A DNA stretch of 45,205 bases, taken from positions 1-45,205 of the forward strand of contig NZ_PPXX01000032.1 of assembly GCF_021655075.1 (NCBI RefSeq), in the 5' to 3' direction. The position numbers and the translations under genes were made by a program. The DNA comes from Clostridium sp. Cult2. Lineage in GTDB: Bacteria; Bacillota; Clostridia; Tissierellales; Tepidimicrobiaceae. A model generated the notes under the pieces. The model searched no databases, had not been told where the DNA came from, and was given only the letters and a program-made list of their open reading frames with translations. Each line of letters opens with the position of its first letter. Within the stretch, counting starts at the first letter, position 1. This document shows, in pieces, positions 36,302 through 45,063 of this stretch.

Positions 36302-37198
36302 CTAGTTTTTAAGCCTTGGGTCTAATGCGTCACGTAAACCATCGCCAACTAAGTTAAGTGCTAATATTGTTAACATAATTCCCATGCCTGGAATCAAAGT
36401 TATATGCCACGAATCTCTTATATACGTTCTTGCGTTAGATAACATTCCACCCCATTCAGGAGTAGGTGGTTCTATACCTAAACCCAAGAAAGATAATCCT
36501 GCAATATTAAGTATTGCCCCTGCAACTCCCAATGTAGCTTGTACTATAATAGGTGCTAATGAATTAGGTATTATATATTTAAATATAATTCTAATATCAC
36601 TTGCTCCTACTGCCTTAGCTGCTTCTATAAATTCTTCATCTTTAAGAGTCATGACAGACGCTCTTACTATCCTTGCAAATGTAGGTACATAAGATATTAA
36701 TACTGCTATGAGCAAATTAGTAACACTTGGTCCTAATGCTGCAACTATAGCTATAGCTAATAATATAGAAGGTATTGCTAGTAATATATCCATAAATCTC
36801 ATAATTATATTGTCTGCTTTTTTATAATATCCAGCAATTGCACCTAATAATCCTCCTACTAAAACAGATGCAAATATTGCTAATACTCCTAAGAACAAAG
36901 AATATCTAATTCCCCAAATCATCCTAAATAACATATCCCTACCAAATTCATCCAATCCAAAAGGATGCTTAATACTTGGTGGTTCTAATCTATTTCTTAA
37001 ATCTTGTTTAATTACATATTCATTATATATTCTCCCATCAGTGCCAATATCAATAAATACCGTAACAATTGCTAGTATAGTTAATATCAATAAAAATATA
37101 ACTCCTACTATAGCAGCTTTGTCTTTCTTAAATCTTCTCCAAGCTTCTTGCCATAGAGTTCTTTGCTTTGTCCCCTTTGCTTCTTTGTTTGTATTCAT
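36302..37198 (-). CDS. Peptide ABC transporter permease (DppC/OppC type)
   Basis: Inner membrane permease of 298 residues with six membrane segments and an extended N-terminal part; the EAA-like loop EAAKAVGASDIRIIFKYIIPN binds the ATPases. The C-terminal GDGLRDALDPRLKN is typical of DppC. It starts 2 bases after the upstream permease stop, so the two are coupled. Confidence 0.94.
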   Translation of the reverse strand: MNTNKEAKGTKQRTLWQEAWRRFKKDKAAIVGVIFLLILTILAIVTVFIDIGTDGRIYNEYVIKQDLRNRLEPPSIKHPFGLDEFGRDMLFRMIWGIRYSLFLGVLAIFASVLVGGLLGAIAGYYKKADNIIMRFMDILLAIPSILLAIAIVAALGPSVTNLLIAVLISYVPTFARIVRASVMTLKDEEFIEAAKAVGASDIRIIFKYIIPNSLAPIIVQATLGVAGAILNIAGLSFLGLGIEPPTPEWGGMLSNARTYIRDSWHITLIPGMGIMLTILALNLVGDGLRDALDPRLKN

Positions 37199-37200
37199 AT

Positions 37201-38160
37201 TTATTTCACTCCTTTACCAGTGCTATATTGAGATTTAATTCGTGGATCAACAAATGCATATAGTATATCAACTACTAAATTAACAATTGAAAAAACTACA
37301 GACATAAATATTACCGTTCCAAGTACTACTGGTGTATCTTTAGTTTTAATTGCTTCCACCATAAATCTTCCTAGACCTGGCCAAGAAAATACTGTTTCTG
37401 TAAGAACTGCGCCTCCAAGCAAATATCCAAATTGTAGCCCTACAACTGTAATTATTGGTATAAGAGCATTTTTAAACATATGTCTATGGGTAACTTGAGA
37501 TTCTTTAATTCCCTTTGAACGTGCTGTACTTATATAATCTTGTCTTATAACTTCCAGCATAGAGGATCTTGTCATTCTAGTAACTGTTGCTGCAGCACCA
37601 GTACCTAAGGTCAAAGCTGGAAGAACTAAACTCTTTAACATTTCTACAAACCCTTCACCCATACCAGAAGAAGGTAATAAGCCTAACCTTAATGAAAAAA
37701 ACATTACTACAACTAATCCAAACCAAAAGTTTGGCATAGACACTCCTATTAGCGCACCAACCATAGAAATTCTATCTACAAGCGTGTACTGTTTCTTTGC
37801 AGATAGGATTCCTACAGGAATTCCTATAAGTAGAGCTACTACCATACCTGTTACAGCAAGAAGTACAGTGTTAGGAAATCTGTCTAAAACCTGCTCCTTA
37901 ACATCTAGCTGATTTCTATAGGATACACCCATGTCACCTCTAAGTAAATCTTTCATATATTTTCCATATCTTACGATTAGAGGATCGTCTAACGATAATT
38001 CCTTTCTTAATTGTGCTACAGCTTCATCTGTTGCACCATCTCCTAAAATAATAACAGCTGGATCACCTGGTCTAAGTGCCATTATAAAAAATACTAAGAA
38101 AGTAACTCCTATTAAAACTGGGATTAGCATTAAAATTCTTTTTAATATGTACTTGTGCAT
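37201..38160 (-). CDS. Peptide ABC transporter permease (DppB/OppB type)
   Basis: First gene of the transporter operon; 319 residues, six membrane segments. The opening KYILKRILMLIPVLIGVTFLVF and the EAA loop ARSKGIKESQVTHRHMFKNAL, followed by VLTETVFSWPGLGRF, are the DppB signature. AAGGAG lies 8 bases before the ATG. A sigma-54 promoter lies about 70 bases upstream. Confidence 0.94.
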   Translation of the reverse strand: MHKYILKRILMLIPVLIGVTFLVFFIMALRPGDPAVIILGDGATDEAVAQLRKELSLDDPLIVRYGKYMKDLLRGDMGVSYRNQLDVKEQVLDRFPNTVLLAVTGMVVALLIGIPVGILSAKKQYTLVDRISMVGALIGVSMPNFWFGLVVVMFFSLRLGLLPSSGMGEGFVEMLKSLVLPALTLGTGAAATVTRMTRSSMLEVIRQDYISTARSKGIKESQVTHRHMFKNALIPIITVVGLQFGYLLGGAVLTETVFSWPGLGRFMVEAIKTKDTPVVLGTVIFMSVVFSIVNLVVDILYAFVDPRIKSQYSTGKGVK

Positions 38161-38228
38161 AAGTATTCTCCTTTTTTATCAATTTTTGTTATATTTAAAT
38201 TTGACAATATCCTATTAGGTATAATAAT

Positions 38229-38244
38229 AGCAAAATCCGTGCCA
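38229..38244 (-). promoter_or_regulatory. Sigma-54 (-24/-12) promoter of the peptide transporter operon
   Basis: On the minus strand, TGGCACGGATTTTGCT has the invariant GG and GC separated by exactly 10 bases, a full match to the -24/-12 consensus. It lies about 70 bases before the dppB-type start and faces downstream into the operon. The adjacent sigma-54 regulator gene supports it. Confidence 0.88.
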
Positions 38245-38327
38245 CATTCCGTGATATAAAATATAGTTTTATATTTGTATTTTTGCATTATATACTGCTT
38301 TTTGATATATTTTTAATAAATCTACCT

Positions 38328-38368
38328 TCCATTAGGTTAATTAACCAAATTCATAATCACCTAATGGA
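38328..38368 (-). terminator. Hairpin at the end of the sigma-54 regulator gene
   Basis: Arms TCCATTAGGT (38328-38337) and ACCTAATGGA (38359-38368) with an inner palindrome GGTTAATTAACC in the loop; the regulator stop codon lies inside. It may be a terminator. It also lies about 105 bases upstream of the -24 site, a distance suited to an activator binding site, so it could have that role instead. Confidence 0.45.
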
Positions 38369-40384
38369 GGATTTGTTCTGAATATTATCGATAATCATTT
38401 TTCCTAAGAAAGTAATTTCACTTCCTCCTCTAGTATTATTAATCACTATATATTTGTGTTTTTGCAAATTTTCTAGAATAGTTCTAATCTTGCTTTCAGT
38501 TATACTCTTGTAATCTGTTTTTAAAATCTCATGAATTTTATATCTACCTATCTTTGGATTATCATTTATAATATTAAGTATGTTATATTCATATTCTGTA
38601 ATTGCATTAGAAGATTCTAAACCTACTTTTGTCATATATTTGGGAAGCTCAGATAAACTTATCTTTTTCGCACCTTTAATACAAGAAAAATACTCTACTA
38701 AGTTTCTAATTTCCCTAACATTTCCTCTAAAACTATATTCCATAAAATATTCTATTACCTCATCTGTGCATATGTCCTTTAACTCCATATCGTTATCATT
38801 AAAATATTCTTTTATAAAATGGTTAAAAATTAAGGGTATATCACCTTTTCTATGTCTAATAGGTATAGTGTCTATGGGCATTACATTAATTCTATAAAAT
38901 AAATCTTCTCTAAATGTACCTTTGGATACCATTTCAAATAAGTTTTTATTTGTTGCTGCAATAAATCTTACATCTATGGGTATTCTTTCAAAACTTCCTA
39001 TTTTCCTTATTTCCTTTTCCTCTAATACCCTTAATAATCTAACTTGAAAACTTAATGGCGCATCACCTATTTCATCAAAAAATATAGTACCTTTATGGGC
39101 CATTTCAAAAAGTCCTTTGCTGCCTCCCTTACTGGCTCCTGTAAAAGAACCTTCTACATATCCAAATAGTTCACTATCTAAAAGACTTGGTTGGATAGCT
39201 GCAAAATTCACTGGAATAAATGGGTAATTCTTTCTTGAAGAATTATAATGTATTGATTGGGCGATTATTTCCTTTCCTGTTCCACTCTCACCTTGAATTA
39301 AAACACATGAATTGTTTTTAGATATTTTTTTTGCTTTCTCAATCATATTTAATGTAGCTTTATCTTCAGTAATATAATCCTTAAAGGAATATTTTTTTAG
39401 CACTCCTTTATAATCAGATTTTTTTCTTACGATAAACTCTTTTTTGTTAATACTATCCGTGTAATTCACATGTATTAAATAGGATTTTTCTTTAAATCCA
39501 TACACTTCATAGCTAATGATGAGCACATCTTTCCTATTTCTATTCTTAACAATTTTACTATCCTTAAGAACTTCATCTATTTCAAGCTTAATATCACTGT
39601 CATTGAAAATATCTGTTAAATTTTTGTTAATTATATTTACATCGGAAAGGCATAAAATATCCCCAAATTTATTGTTTGCCATCTTTACAGTCCAATTATC
39701 ATTTATAAGACAAACTCCTTCTTCAATATTATTGAAAACATTTTTAAGTATTAGTTGTGTGACATATAACTTTTTTAGTTGATTATTAGAATTTTTAACT
39801 ACATTAGCAAAACTTTTAAGATAATCTTGCGTAACAGAATTAGTTAATTGAATTGGTAATTTTAGTTTATATGCAATTTCACTAATATCTGATATATTAG
39901 GAACTCTACTTCCTAAATCTATAATCCTTTTAATATGTTTAGGTGCATACTGAGCTTCTCCTGCAGTAATAGCATTTGTAATACTTTTATCTACTTTACA
40001 ACCAGGATAATAGGGTATCAAATTGATATAATTTACACCCATATCCTTTAACTGCTGCATAGCTTCCTCCACTACATATTCATTATCATTTACAAAATAT
40101 ACATCTGAATTTGGCTCTAAATCGAATGCTCCATCTATCTTCTTATAATCAAAAGTTCTATGAGAATATATAACCTTTTCATTTCCTATGTATCTATTTG
40201 GTGTCCTTTCATTTGGTTGGCTTGGAAGAATAATCAAATCATATTTTTTTTCTTTTTCTTCATCCAGTTCTGACATCAAGCAACTATCTAAGGTTACATA
40301 TTCATGAAATATATTGTAAAGGTGCTTGTACATAGCGTCTTTTGTGGAATGATTTGTTGCAACTACTAAAATACTCTTTTGCAT
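38357..40384 (-). CDS. Sigma-54-dependent enhancer-binding regulator, unusual N- and C-termini
   Basis: Cytoplasmic regulator of 675 residues. Residues 1-200 are an unrecognised alpha/beta sensor region (two segments, KKYDLIILPSQ and YINLIPYYPG, resemble nucleotide-fold strands). Residues about 210-310 form a PAS-like domain. Residues about 335-570 are an AAA+ domain with Walker A GESGTGKE (365-372), the sigma-54 contact loop GSFTGA (412-417) and Walker B FFDEIGD (435-441). The last 60 residues resemble a winged helix rather than the usual Fis-type HTH. It sits between a consensus sigma-54 promoter for the transporter operon and a similar one for the divergent peptidase gene, so both are likely targets. 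Confidence 0.93.
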   Translation of the reverse strand: MQKSILVVATNHSTKDAMYKHLYNIFHEYVTLDSCLMSELDEEKEKKYDLIILPSQPNERTPNRYIGNEKVIYSHRTFDYKKIDGAFDLEPNSDVYFVNDNEYVVEEAMQQLKDMGVNYINLIPYYPGCKVDKSITNAITAGEAQYAPKHIKRIIDLGSRVPNISDISEIAYKLKLPIQLTNSVTQDYLKSFANVVKNSNNQLKKLYVTQLILKNVFNNIEEGVCLINDNWTVKMANNKFGDILCLSDVNIINKNLTDIFNDSDIKLEIDEVLKDSKIVKNRNRKDVLIISYEVYGFKEKSYLIHVNYTDSINKKEFIVRKKSDYKGVLKKYSFKDYITEDKATLNMIEKAKKISKNNSCVLIQGESGTGKEIIAQSIHYNSSRKNYPFIPVNFAAIQPSLLDSELFGYVEGSFTGASKGGSKGLFEMAHKGTIFFDEIGDAPLSFQVRLLRVLEEKEIRKIGSFERIPIDVRFIAATNKNLFEMVSKGTFREDLFYRINVMPIDTIPIRHRKGDIPLIFNHFIKEYFNDNDMELKDICTDEVIEYFMEYSFRGNVREIRNLVEYFSCIKGAKKISLSELPKYMTKVGLESSNAITEYEYNILNIINDNPKIGRYKIHEILKTDYKSITESKIRTILENLQKHKYIVINNTRGGSEITFLGKMIIDNIQNKSSIR

Positions 40385-40414
40385 ATGCTTCCTCCTTATT
40401 TTACTAACAATAAC

Positions 40415-40470
40415 TTATTGTACAGTGTGTTATTTTGTCGTATTATATTTATTATACAGTTTTTTTGTCG
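40415..40470. repeat. Imperfect direct repeat between regulator and peptidase genes
   Basis: Two related units, TTATTGTACAGT...TTTTGTCG (40415-40440) and TTATTATACAGT...TTTTGTCG (40449-40470), 34 bases apart start to start. They lie upstream of the peptidase -24 site and in the regulator leader, so they are candidate operator or enhancer elements. The second unit also contains a TATAAT (minus) that could be the regulator's own -10. Confidence 0.5.
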
Positions 40471-40498
40471 AATGTGAAATAATTTTCAATTGAATAAG

Positions 40499-40515
40499 TT
40501 GGCACGTATCTTGAA
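40499..40515 (+). promoter_or_regulatory. Sigma-54-like promoter of the M42 peptidase gene
   Basis: TTGGCACGTATCTTGAA: the GG (40501-40502) and the -12 pair (40513-40514) are separated by 10 bases, but the -12 reads GA, not GC. The TGGCACG half is perfect. It lies about 36 bases before the ATG at 40551. Confidence 0.7.
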
Positions 40516-40550
40516 TGAAATATTATTAACCACAATATAGGAGGTATAAT

Positions 40551-41615
40551 ATGGAAACAATAAATATGATAAAAGATTTATCTAATTGTTATGGAGCTCC
40601 AGGCTTTGAAGATAATGTTTTAGAAGTAGTCAATAATTACAAAGGCAATCTCTCCTTTAAAAAAGATTCTATGATGAATTGCTACTTAAATTTAGCAAAA
40701 AGAGATAATAACAAAATGACTGTCATGTTAGACGCTCATTTAGATGAAGTAGGTTTTATGGTTCAATCCATAGACGAAAGAGGTCTTATTAATTTTATTC
40801 CTTTAGGTGGATGGGTTGTAAATAATATTCCTGCACATTTAGTGATGATAAAAACTACAGAAGGAAAATATGTAAAAGGAATAGTTACATCCAAGCCACC
40901 ACACTTCATGACAGCTGCAGAAAGAGAAAAAAAATTAGAAATATCGGATATGCAAATAGATGTAGGTGCTACTTCTAGAAATGAAGTAATAAACGAATTT
41001 AAAATAGATGTGGCAGCTCCTATAGTTCCATTTGTAGATTTTGAATATAATGAAAAAAGTGGAATTATGATGGGTAAAGCATTTGACAATAGATTAGGAT
41101 GTGCAGCTGTAATAGAAGCGCTTAAAAAACTGGAAAATAAAAATTTATCAATCAATGTAATAGGCGCATTAGCAGCACAAGAAGAAGTTGGAACAAGGGG
41201 AGCCCAAATAACTTCAAATACAATAAAACCAGATATAGCTATAGTATTTGAAGGAAGCCCAGCTGATGATATATATACTGATAAATTCACCATGCAATCA
41301 GGACTTAATTATGGCCCACAAATAAGACATAGAGATAATTCTTATGTATCTCATCATAGGTTTATTACTTTTGCAAAAAGTATTGCAAATAAAAATAATA
41401 TAACATGTCAAAATACAGTGAGAGTAGCTGGAGGTACAAATGCAGGTAAGATACATCTTTCAAATGAAGGCGTACCTACTCTAGTTCTTGGTATACCTAC
41501 TAGGTATGTACATACTCACCACTGTTATGCATCTTTTAAAGATTTTCAAAATACTGTATCACTTGCTGTGGAAATAATTAAAAATCTTAATAGTGATATA
41601 ATCAATTCATTTTAA
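40551..41615 (+). CDS. M42-family metallopeptidase
   Basis: Cytoplasmic di-metal aminopeptidase of 354 residues (glutamyl aminopeptidase/TET type). Metal and catalytic motifs are DAHLDEVGFM, KAFDNRLGCAA, AAQEEVGTRGA, and a late RYVHTHHCYASF histidine pair. Such enzymes trim peptides from the N-terminus. AGGAGG lies 7 bases before the ATG. Divergent from the sigma-54 regulator with its own sigma-54-like promoter, it probably acts on the imported peptide. A hairpin terminator follows. Confidence 0.93.
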   Translation: METINMIKDLSNCYGAPGFEDNVLEVVNNYKGNLSFKKDSMMNCYLNLAKRDNNKMTVMLDAHLDEVGFMVQSIDERGLINFIPLGGWVVNNIPAHLVMIKTTEGKYVKGIVTSKPPHFMTAAEREKKLEISDMQIDVGATSRNEVINEFKIDVAAPIVPFVDFEYNEKSGIMMGKAFDNRLGCAAVIEALKKLENKNLSINVIGALAAQEEVGTRGAQITSNTIKPDIAIVFEGSPADDIYTDKFTMQSGLNYGPQIRHRDNSYVSHHRFITFAKSIANKNNITCQNTVRVAGGTNAGKIHLSNEGVPTLVLGIPTRYVHTHHCYASFKDFQNTVSLAVEIIKNLNSDIINSF

Positions 41616-41640
41616 TATATTAATAGCCTTCCCCTTAAAG

Positions 41641-41678
41641 TAATAGGGTGTGCCTTCTGTTCTATACACACCCTATTA
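41641..41678. terminator. Bidirectional terminator of M42 peptidase and amidohydrolase genes
   Basis: TAATAGGGTGTG and CACACCCTATTA (41641-41652, 41667-41678), a perfect 12-base stem with a 14-base loop. Confidence 0.8.
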
Positions 41679-41688
41679 TCTTAATTAT

Positions 41689-43287
41689 TCATCTTTCATA
41701 AACAAGCTCTCCATCTATCATAGTTTTTTCAACTTTAATATCCTTAATTTTTGATTCTTCTATAGTAAATATATCCATATCCAATACAATTAGGTCAGCT
41801 ACATAACCTGGTTTTAGCCTTCCCTTAAAATCTTCTTTAAATTCATTAAAAGCACTACCAATTGTATAGACATCAATAACATCTTGTAATTCCATTTTCT
41901 CTTTTGGATAAAAACCACCTATAGGATTTCCATCTATTCCTTGTCTAGTTACTGCACAGTAAATATTAGGGAATGGATTACAATCTTCTACGGGGGAATC
42001 TGTACCAAAGCTTATTGGAGCCCCTAATTGATATAAGGTATTAAAGGCATAAGAGGTACTTGACAACTCTTTCCCAACACGAGCTTCTACGATTTTAAGG
42101 TCATAGTCTAAAAAAATAGGTTGATACATAACTGGTATATCCAATCTAGCTATTCTTTCTAATTGTTCCATGCTGGTAATTTGACAGTGTACAATTCCAT
42201 GACGAAGGTTATTTTTCCCATCCTTCATAGTTTTTTCATAAGCATTAATGAGGCTTTCTACAGCACCATCGCCTATTGCGTGAGTTACTACTCTGATTTT
42301 ATGTTCTGTTGCTAAATTACATAACTCTTGTAACTGCTCATCGGTTAATGCTGACACTCCTTTAGTACTTGGAGCATCCTCATAATCCTTTAACATCAAT
42401 GCAGTTCTAGCACCTAGGGAACCGTCTTTAAACAATTTTAATGCACCTTTTGATAAGAATTTCTCGTCATATTGACCTGTTTTGTATTCTGTTTCTAGGT
42501 AATACTTCAAATCATCTATATCCTGAAAGTTAAATTGATGACTATATCTTAATTTCGTTTTTTGGTTATTATAGATATTATGAATAATATTAAACATGTT
42601 TTGGGATTCCTTGCCTGTGATATCACAGGACTGGATAGAAGTTATGCCAACACTTAAAGCATAATTAGCAGCTTTTAAAAATTCCTCTTCCCTATCCTTA
42701 TCGTCTTTTTCAGGTATAACTGATTGTATTAAACGAATTGCATTTTCATTAAATATACCATTAGGATTCCCCTCGCTATCTAGTTCAATTGTTCCTCCAT
42801 CTATAACAGTATTTCCATCTACACCTAGTACTTCTAAAGCTTTTGTATTTCCTACTGAAACATGTCCACATATTCTATCAAATACTATTGGAATTTCCAT
42901 AGATATTTTATCTAAATCCAATCGGTTCAACAGGCGTTTTTCACCTGTAATGAAGTAATCCTGATTCCATCCTCGACCATATAAAACAGTTAAACCTTCA
43001 TTTTCTTCTAAGAAATTTTTACCCAGTTGGATAATTTCAGCTATTGATTTGGCAGTGGTTAAATTACAGGAAGTCATTGCAGCACCTATAGATGCAAGAT
43101 GCATATGACTATCATTAAAGCCAGGCAAAACAGTTTTCCCTTGAAGGTCTATTATATTGTCAGAATAATTTTTTAGAATATCTTCATTGGTACCAACTTG
43201 TTTTATCATACCATTTTCAATATAAATAGCTTCTTGGAAATTGTTTTTTTCCACATAAATTTTACCATTTTTTAAAATTGTTCTCAA
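41689..43287 (-). CDS. YtcJ-type metal-dependent amidohydrolase
   Basis: Cytoplasmic protein of 532 residues of the amidohydrolase superfamily. The motif GFNDSHMHL carries the HxH metal pair; VVTHAIGDGAVESL and FGTDSPVEDCNPF supply a later histidine and the Asp of the metal site. The C-terminal strand-rich end (GYVADLIVLDMDIF) closes the barrel. The family hydrolyses N-acyl and cyclic amides, often of unknown identity. TTG start, 8 bases after GGAG. It is 12 bases after the permease gene in the riboswitch-controlled operon. Confidence 0.87.
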   Translation of the reverse strand: MRTILKNGKIYVEKNNFQEAIYIENGMIKQVGTNEDILKNYSDNIIDLQGKTVLPGFNDSHMHLASIGAAMTSCNLTTAKSIAEIIQLGKNFLEENEGLTVLYGRGWNQDYFITGEKRLLNRLDLDKISMEIPIVFDRICGHVSVGNTKALEVLGVDGNTVIDGGTIELDSEGNPNGIFNENAIRLIQSVIPEKDDKDREEEFLKAANYALSVGITSIQSCDITGKESQNMFNIIHNIYNNQKTKLRYSHQFNFQDIDDLKYYLETEYKTGQYDEKFLSKGALKLFKDGSLGARTALMLKDYEDAPSTKGVSALTDEQLQELCNLATEHKIRVVTHAIGDGAVESLINAYEKTMKDGKNNLRHGIVHCQITSMEQLERIARLDIPVMYQPIFLDYDLKIVEARVGKELSSTSYAFNTLYQLGAPISFGTDSPVEDCNPFPNIYCAVTRQGIDGNPIGGFYPKEKMELQDVIDVYTIGSAFNEFKEDFKGRLKPGYVADLIVLDMDIFTIEESKIKDIKVEKTMIDGELVYER

Positions 43288-43299
43288 AATATCATCTCC

Positions 43300-44679
43300 T
43301 TATACTTCTTCTGTATTCTTATTTCTTATATTAAAATAAAGATAAAATAATATACCAATGACTGGAACCAACAAACCTATTAATGAAGTTATAGGGTCTT
43401 CAATAAATGTATTAACCATAAGTCCTATAAATATTAGAGTTGTTAGGATTATTGTAATAGGATAACCAATTACTCTATAAGGTCTTTTTAAATCTGGGAA
43501 TTTTTTTCTGTAAATTATTACCGCATATACACCTAAAGTATTGAATAGCATCCCAGAAAATACAACTAAAGAAGTTAATTGATTTAAGTTTCTAAATAAT
43601 ACTAATACAATGGATATTAAGCATTGTGCAATTAATGGAGCATAAGGTACCTTATATTTAGGATGTAATTTACCAAAGCTTTTAAAGAAATGACCTTCTA
43701 TACTCATTGCATAATACATCCTTGGAAAGGCTAATATACATCCATTTAAAGCTCCAAACATTGCAATTACCATTCCTATAACAACTAAAAGACTACCAGA
43801 TCTCCCCATTAACCTTTCTGCTGCATAACTTCCTAAATAGAACTCGTTGTTTGCTATTAAACTTTCAATTTCATTATAAGGTATAACCCTATATATAGAA
43901 TAATTAAATAGAGTGTATAAAACTGTAATTGAAACTATAGAGACAATAATAGCAAGAGGTAAGTTTTTTCTAGGTTCTTTTAATTCCTCCGCTACAGTGT
44001 TTAAATTAGTCCATCCTTCATAAGCCCATAAACTAGCAACTACTGCAAAGGCTATCATGCTAATAATGGTTCCAAAGCTTACATCTCCTGTTTTAGGGGT
44101 TAAACTTAAATCAGGAGATACTTTGCCAAATAAAAGTCCTAGTACCATAATAATTCCAATCGGGATTAGTTTTGCAACCATAGAAATATTTTGTAACTTA
44201 GATCCAAATTTAACACCATAATAATTTACAATGGTTAAGCCAACTATTAATCCTATAGCCACAATTTTAATAGTCCATTCCCCCATGGGAATAATAGCAG
44301 TTAAAGCGCTTGGTAAGGCAATTGCTATAGCAGCAATGGATCCAGGACCACCGATTAACCAACTGGTAAATCCATTTAAAAAACCAATTATGGGAGAATA
44401 AGCTTTATTTAAATAGACGGTCATACCCCCAGCACGAGGATCTGAAGCACCTAACTCAGCATAACAAATTCCCCCTAATAGTGAAACTAAACCGCCTAAA
44501 ACCCAACTTAGTAAAGCTAAACCTAAACTCATACCTGTTCTCATTAACACATATGAACCTAAGTAGAAAATTCCTGAGCCTACCATTATTCCACCTAAGA
44601 TGCTAACTCCACCAAATAAACTAATTTCCTTTTTAAAACCTGTATCTCTTGTTTTAATTAATTGTTCTGAATGATCCAT
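43300..44679 (-). CDS. APC-family amino acid permease, lysine-riboswitch controlled
   Basis: Integral membrane transporter of about 459 residues with twelve hydrophobic segments; the first holds GGIMVGSGIFYLGSYV, the APC substrate-site loop. The ribosome site AGGAGG is 10 bases before an ATG at 44679, or 7 before a TTG at 44682; either may be used. A lysine riboswitch lies just upstream, so lysine or a close analogue is the likely substrate. The sequence alone does not fix direction or specificity. Confidence 0.9.
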   Translation of the reverse strand: MDHSEQLIKTRDTGFKKEISLFGGVSILGGIMVGSGIFYLGSYVLMRTGMSLGLALLSWVLGGLVSLLGGICYAELGASDPRAGGMTVYLNKAYSPIIGFLNGFTSWLIGGPGSIAAIAIALPSALTAIIPMGEWTIKIVAIGLIVGLTIVNYYGVKFGSKLQNISMVAKLIPIGIIMVLGLLFGKVSPDLSLTPKTGDVSFGTIISMIAFAVVASLWAYEGWTNLNTVAEELKEPRKNLPLAIIVSIVSITVLYTLFNYSIYRVIPYNEIESLIANNEFYLGSYAAERLMGRSGSLLVVIGMVIAMFGALNGCILAFPRMYYAMSIEGHFFKSFGKLHPKYKVPYAPLIAQCLISIVLVLFRNLNQLTSLVVFSGMLFNTLGVYAVIIYRKKFPDLKRPYRVIGYPITIILTTLIFIGLMVNTFIEDPITSLIGLLVPVIGILFYLYFNIRNKNTEEV

Positions 44680-44746
44680 CAATATTCTACCTCCTATATT
44701 TTTATTATGAATTGAAATTTATTATACTTTCAAAAATATAAAAAAA

Positions 44747-44768
44747 CACCTGACAGGCTTGTCAAGTG
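44747..44768 (-). terminator. Riboswitch-controlled intrinsic terminator
   Basis: On the minus strand, CACTTGACA and TGTCAGGTG with loop AGCC form a 9-base stem (one G-U pair) followed by T7. It sits between the aptamer and the permease start, as the expression platform of an OFF switch. Confidence 0.85.
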
Positions 44769-44794
44769 CTTCAATGTATAGCAAAGCTAAAGAC

Positions 44795-45015
44795 ATTCCT
44801 CTCCCCTTTCTGGCCCACAGTGAGATAGCTCAACATCAAAGTATCGGGCAAATACAATGATGACAGTTCTACATCTATTAGATGTAAACCCAGCATCAGA
44901 TTTTGGTATCTGACACTTCGGCGATTACTCCTTTCCCTATATATCATTGGCTTCCGACCTTAATATAGTTACTCTTAGCAATCGCGCCTCTACCTCACCC
45001 GTTGAGGATGAGGAT
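44795..45015 (-). ncRNA. Lysine riboswitch (L box)
   Basis: The minus strand carries the conserved lysine aptamer blocks in order: AGAGGCGCG (44991-44983), AAGAGTAAC, GGGAAAGGAGTAATCGCCGA, a hairpin AGTGTCAGATACC...TCTGATGCTGGGTT, then GTTGAGCTATCTCACTGTGG and AGAAAGGGGAGAGG near 44798. The order and the internal stems match the known class; exact ends are estimated. With lysine bound, the downstream terminator should form and shut off the permease-amidohydrolase operon. Confidence 0.9.
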
Positions 45016-45034
45016 TTTTATTAAGTTTTGTAAT

Positions 45035-45063
45035 ATGATAGCATTAAGTTTTAATATTGTCAA
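45035..45063 (-). promoter_or_regulatory. Promoter of the lysine riboswitch operon
   Basis: Perfect -35 TTGACA (45063-45058 on the minus strand), 17-base spacer, -10 TATCAT (45040-45035), starting transcription about 20-30 bases before the aptamer. Upstream to 45205 I see nothing further. Confidence 0.8.

Noticed and set aside
40763-41293. 176-codon minus-strand frame
   Set aside because: Shadow of the M42 peptidase gene, whose motifs and ribosome site are clear.
44795-45015. T-box or tRNA-like leader
   Set aside because: No T-box antiterminator motif or specifier loop is seen; the conserved blocks match the lysine aptamer in order.
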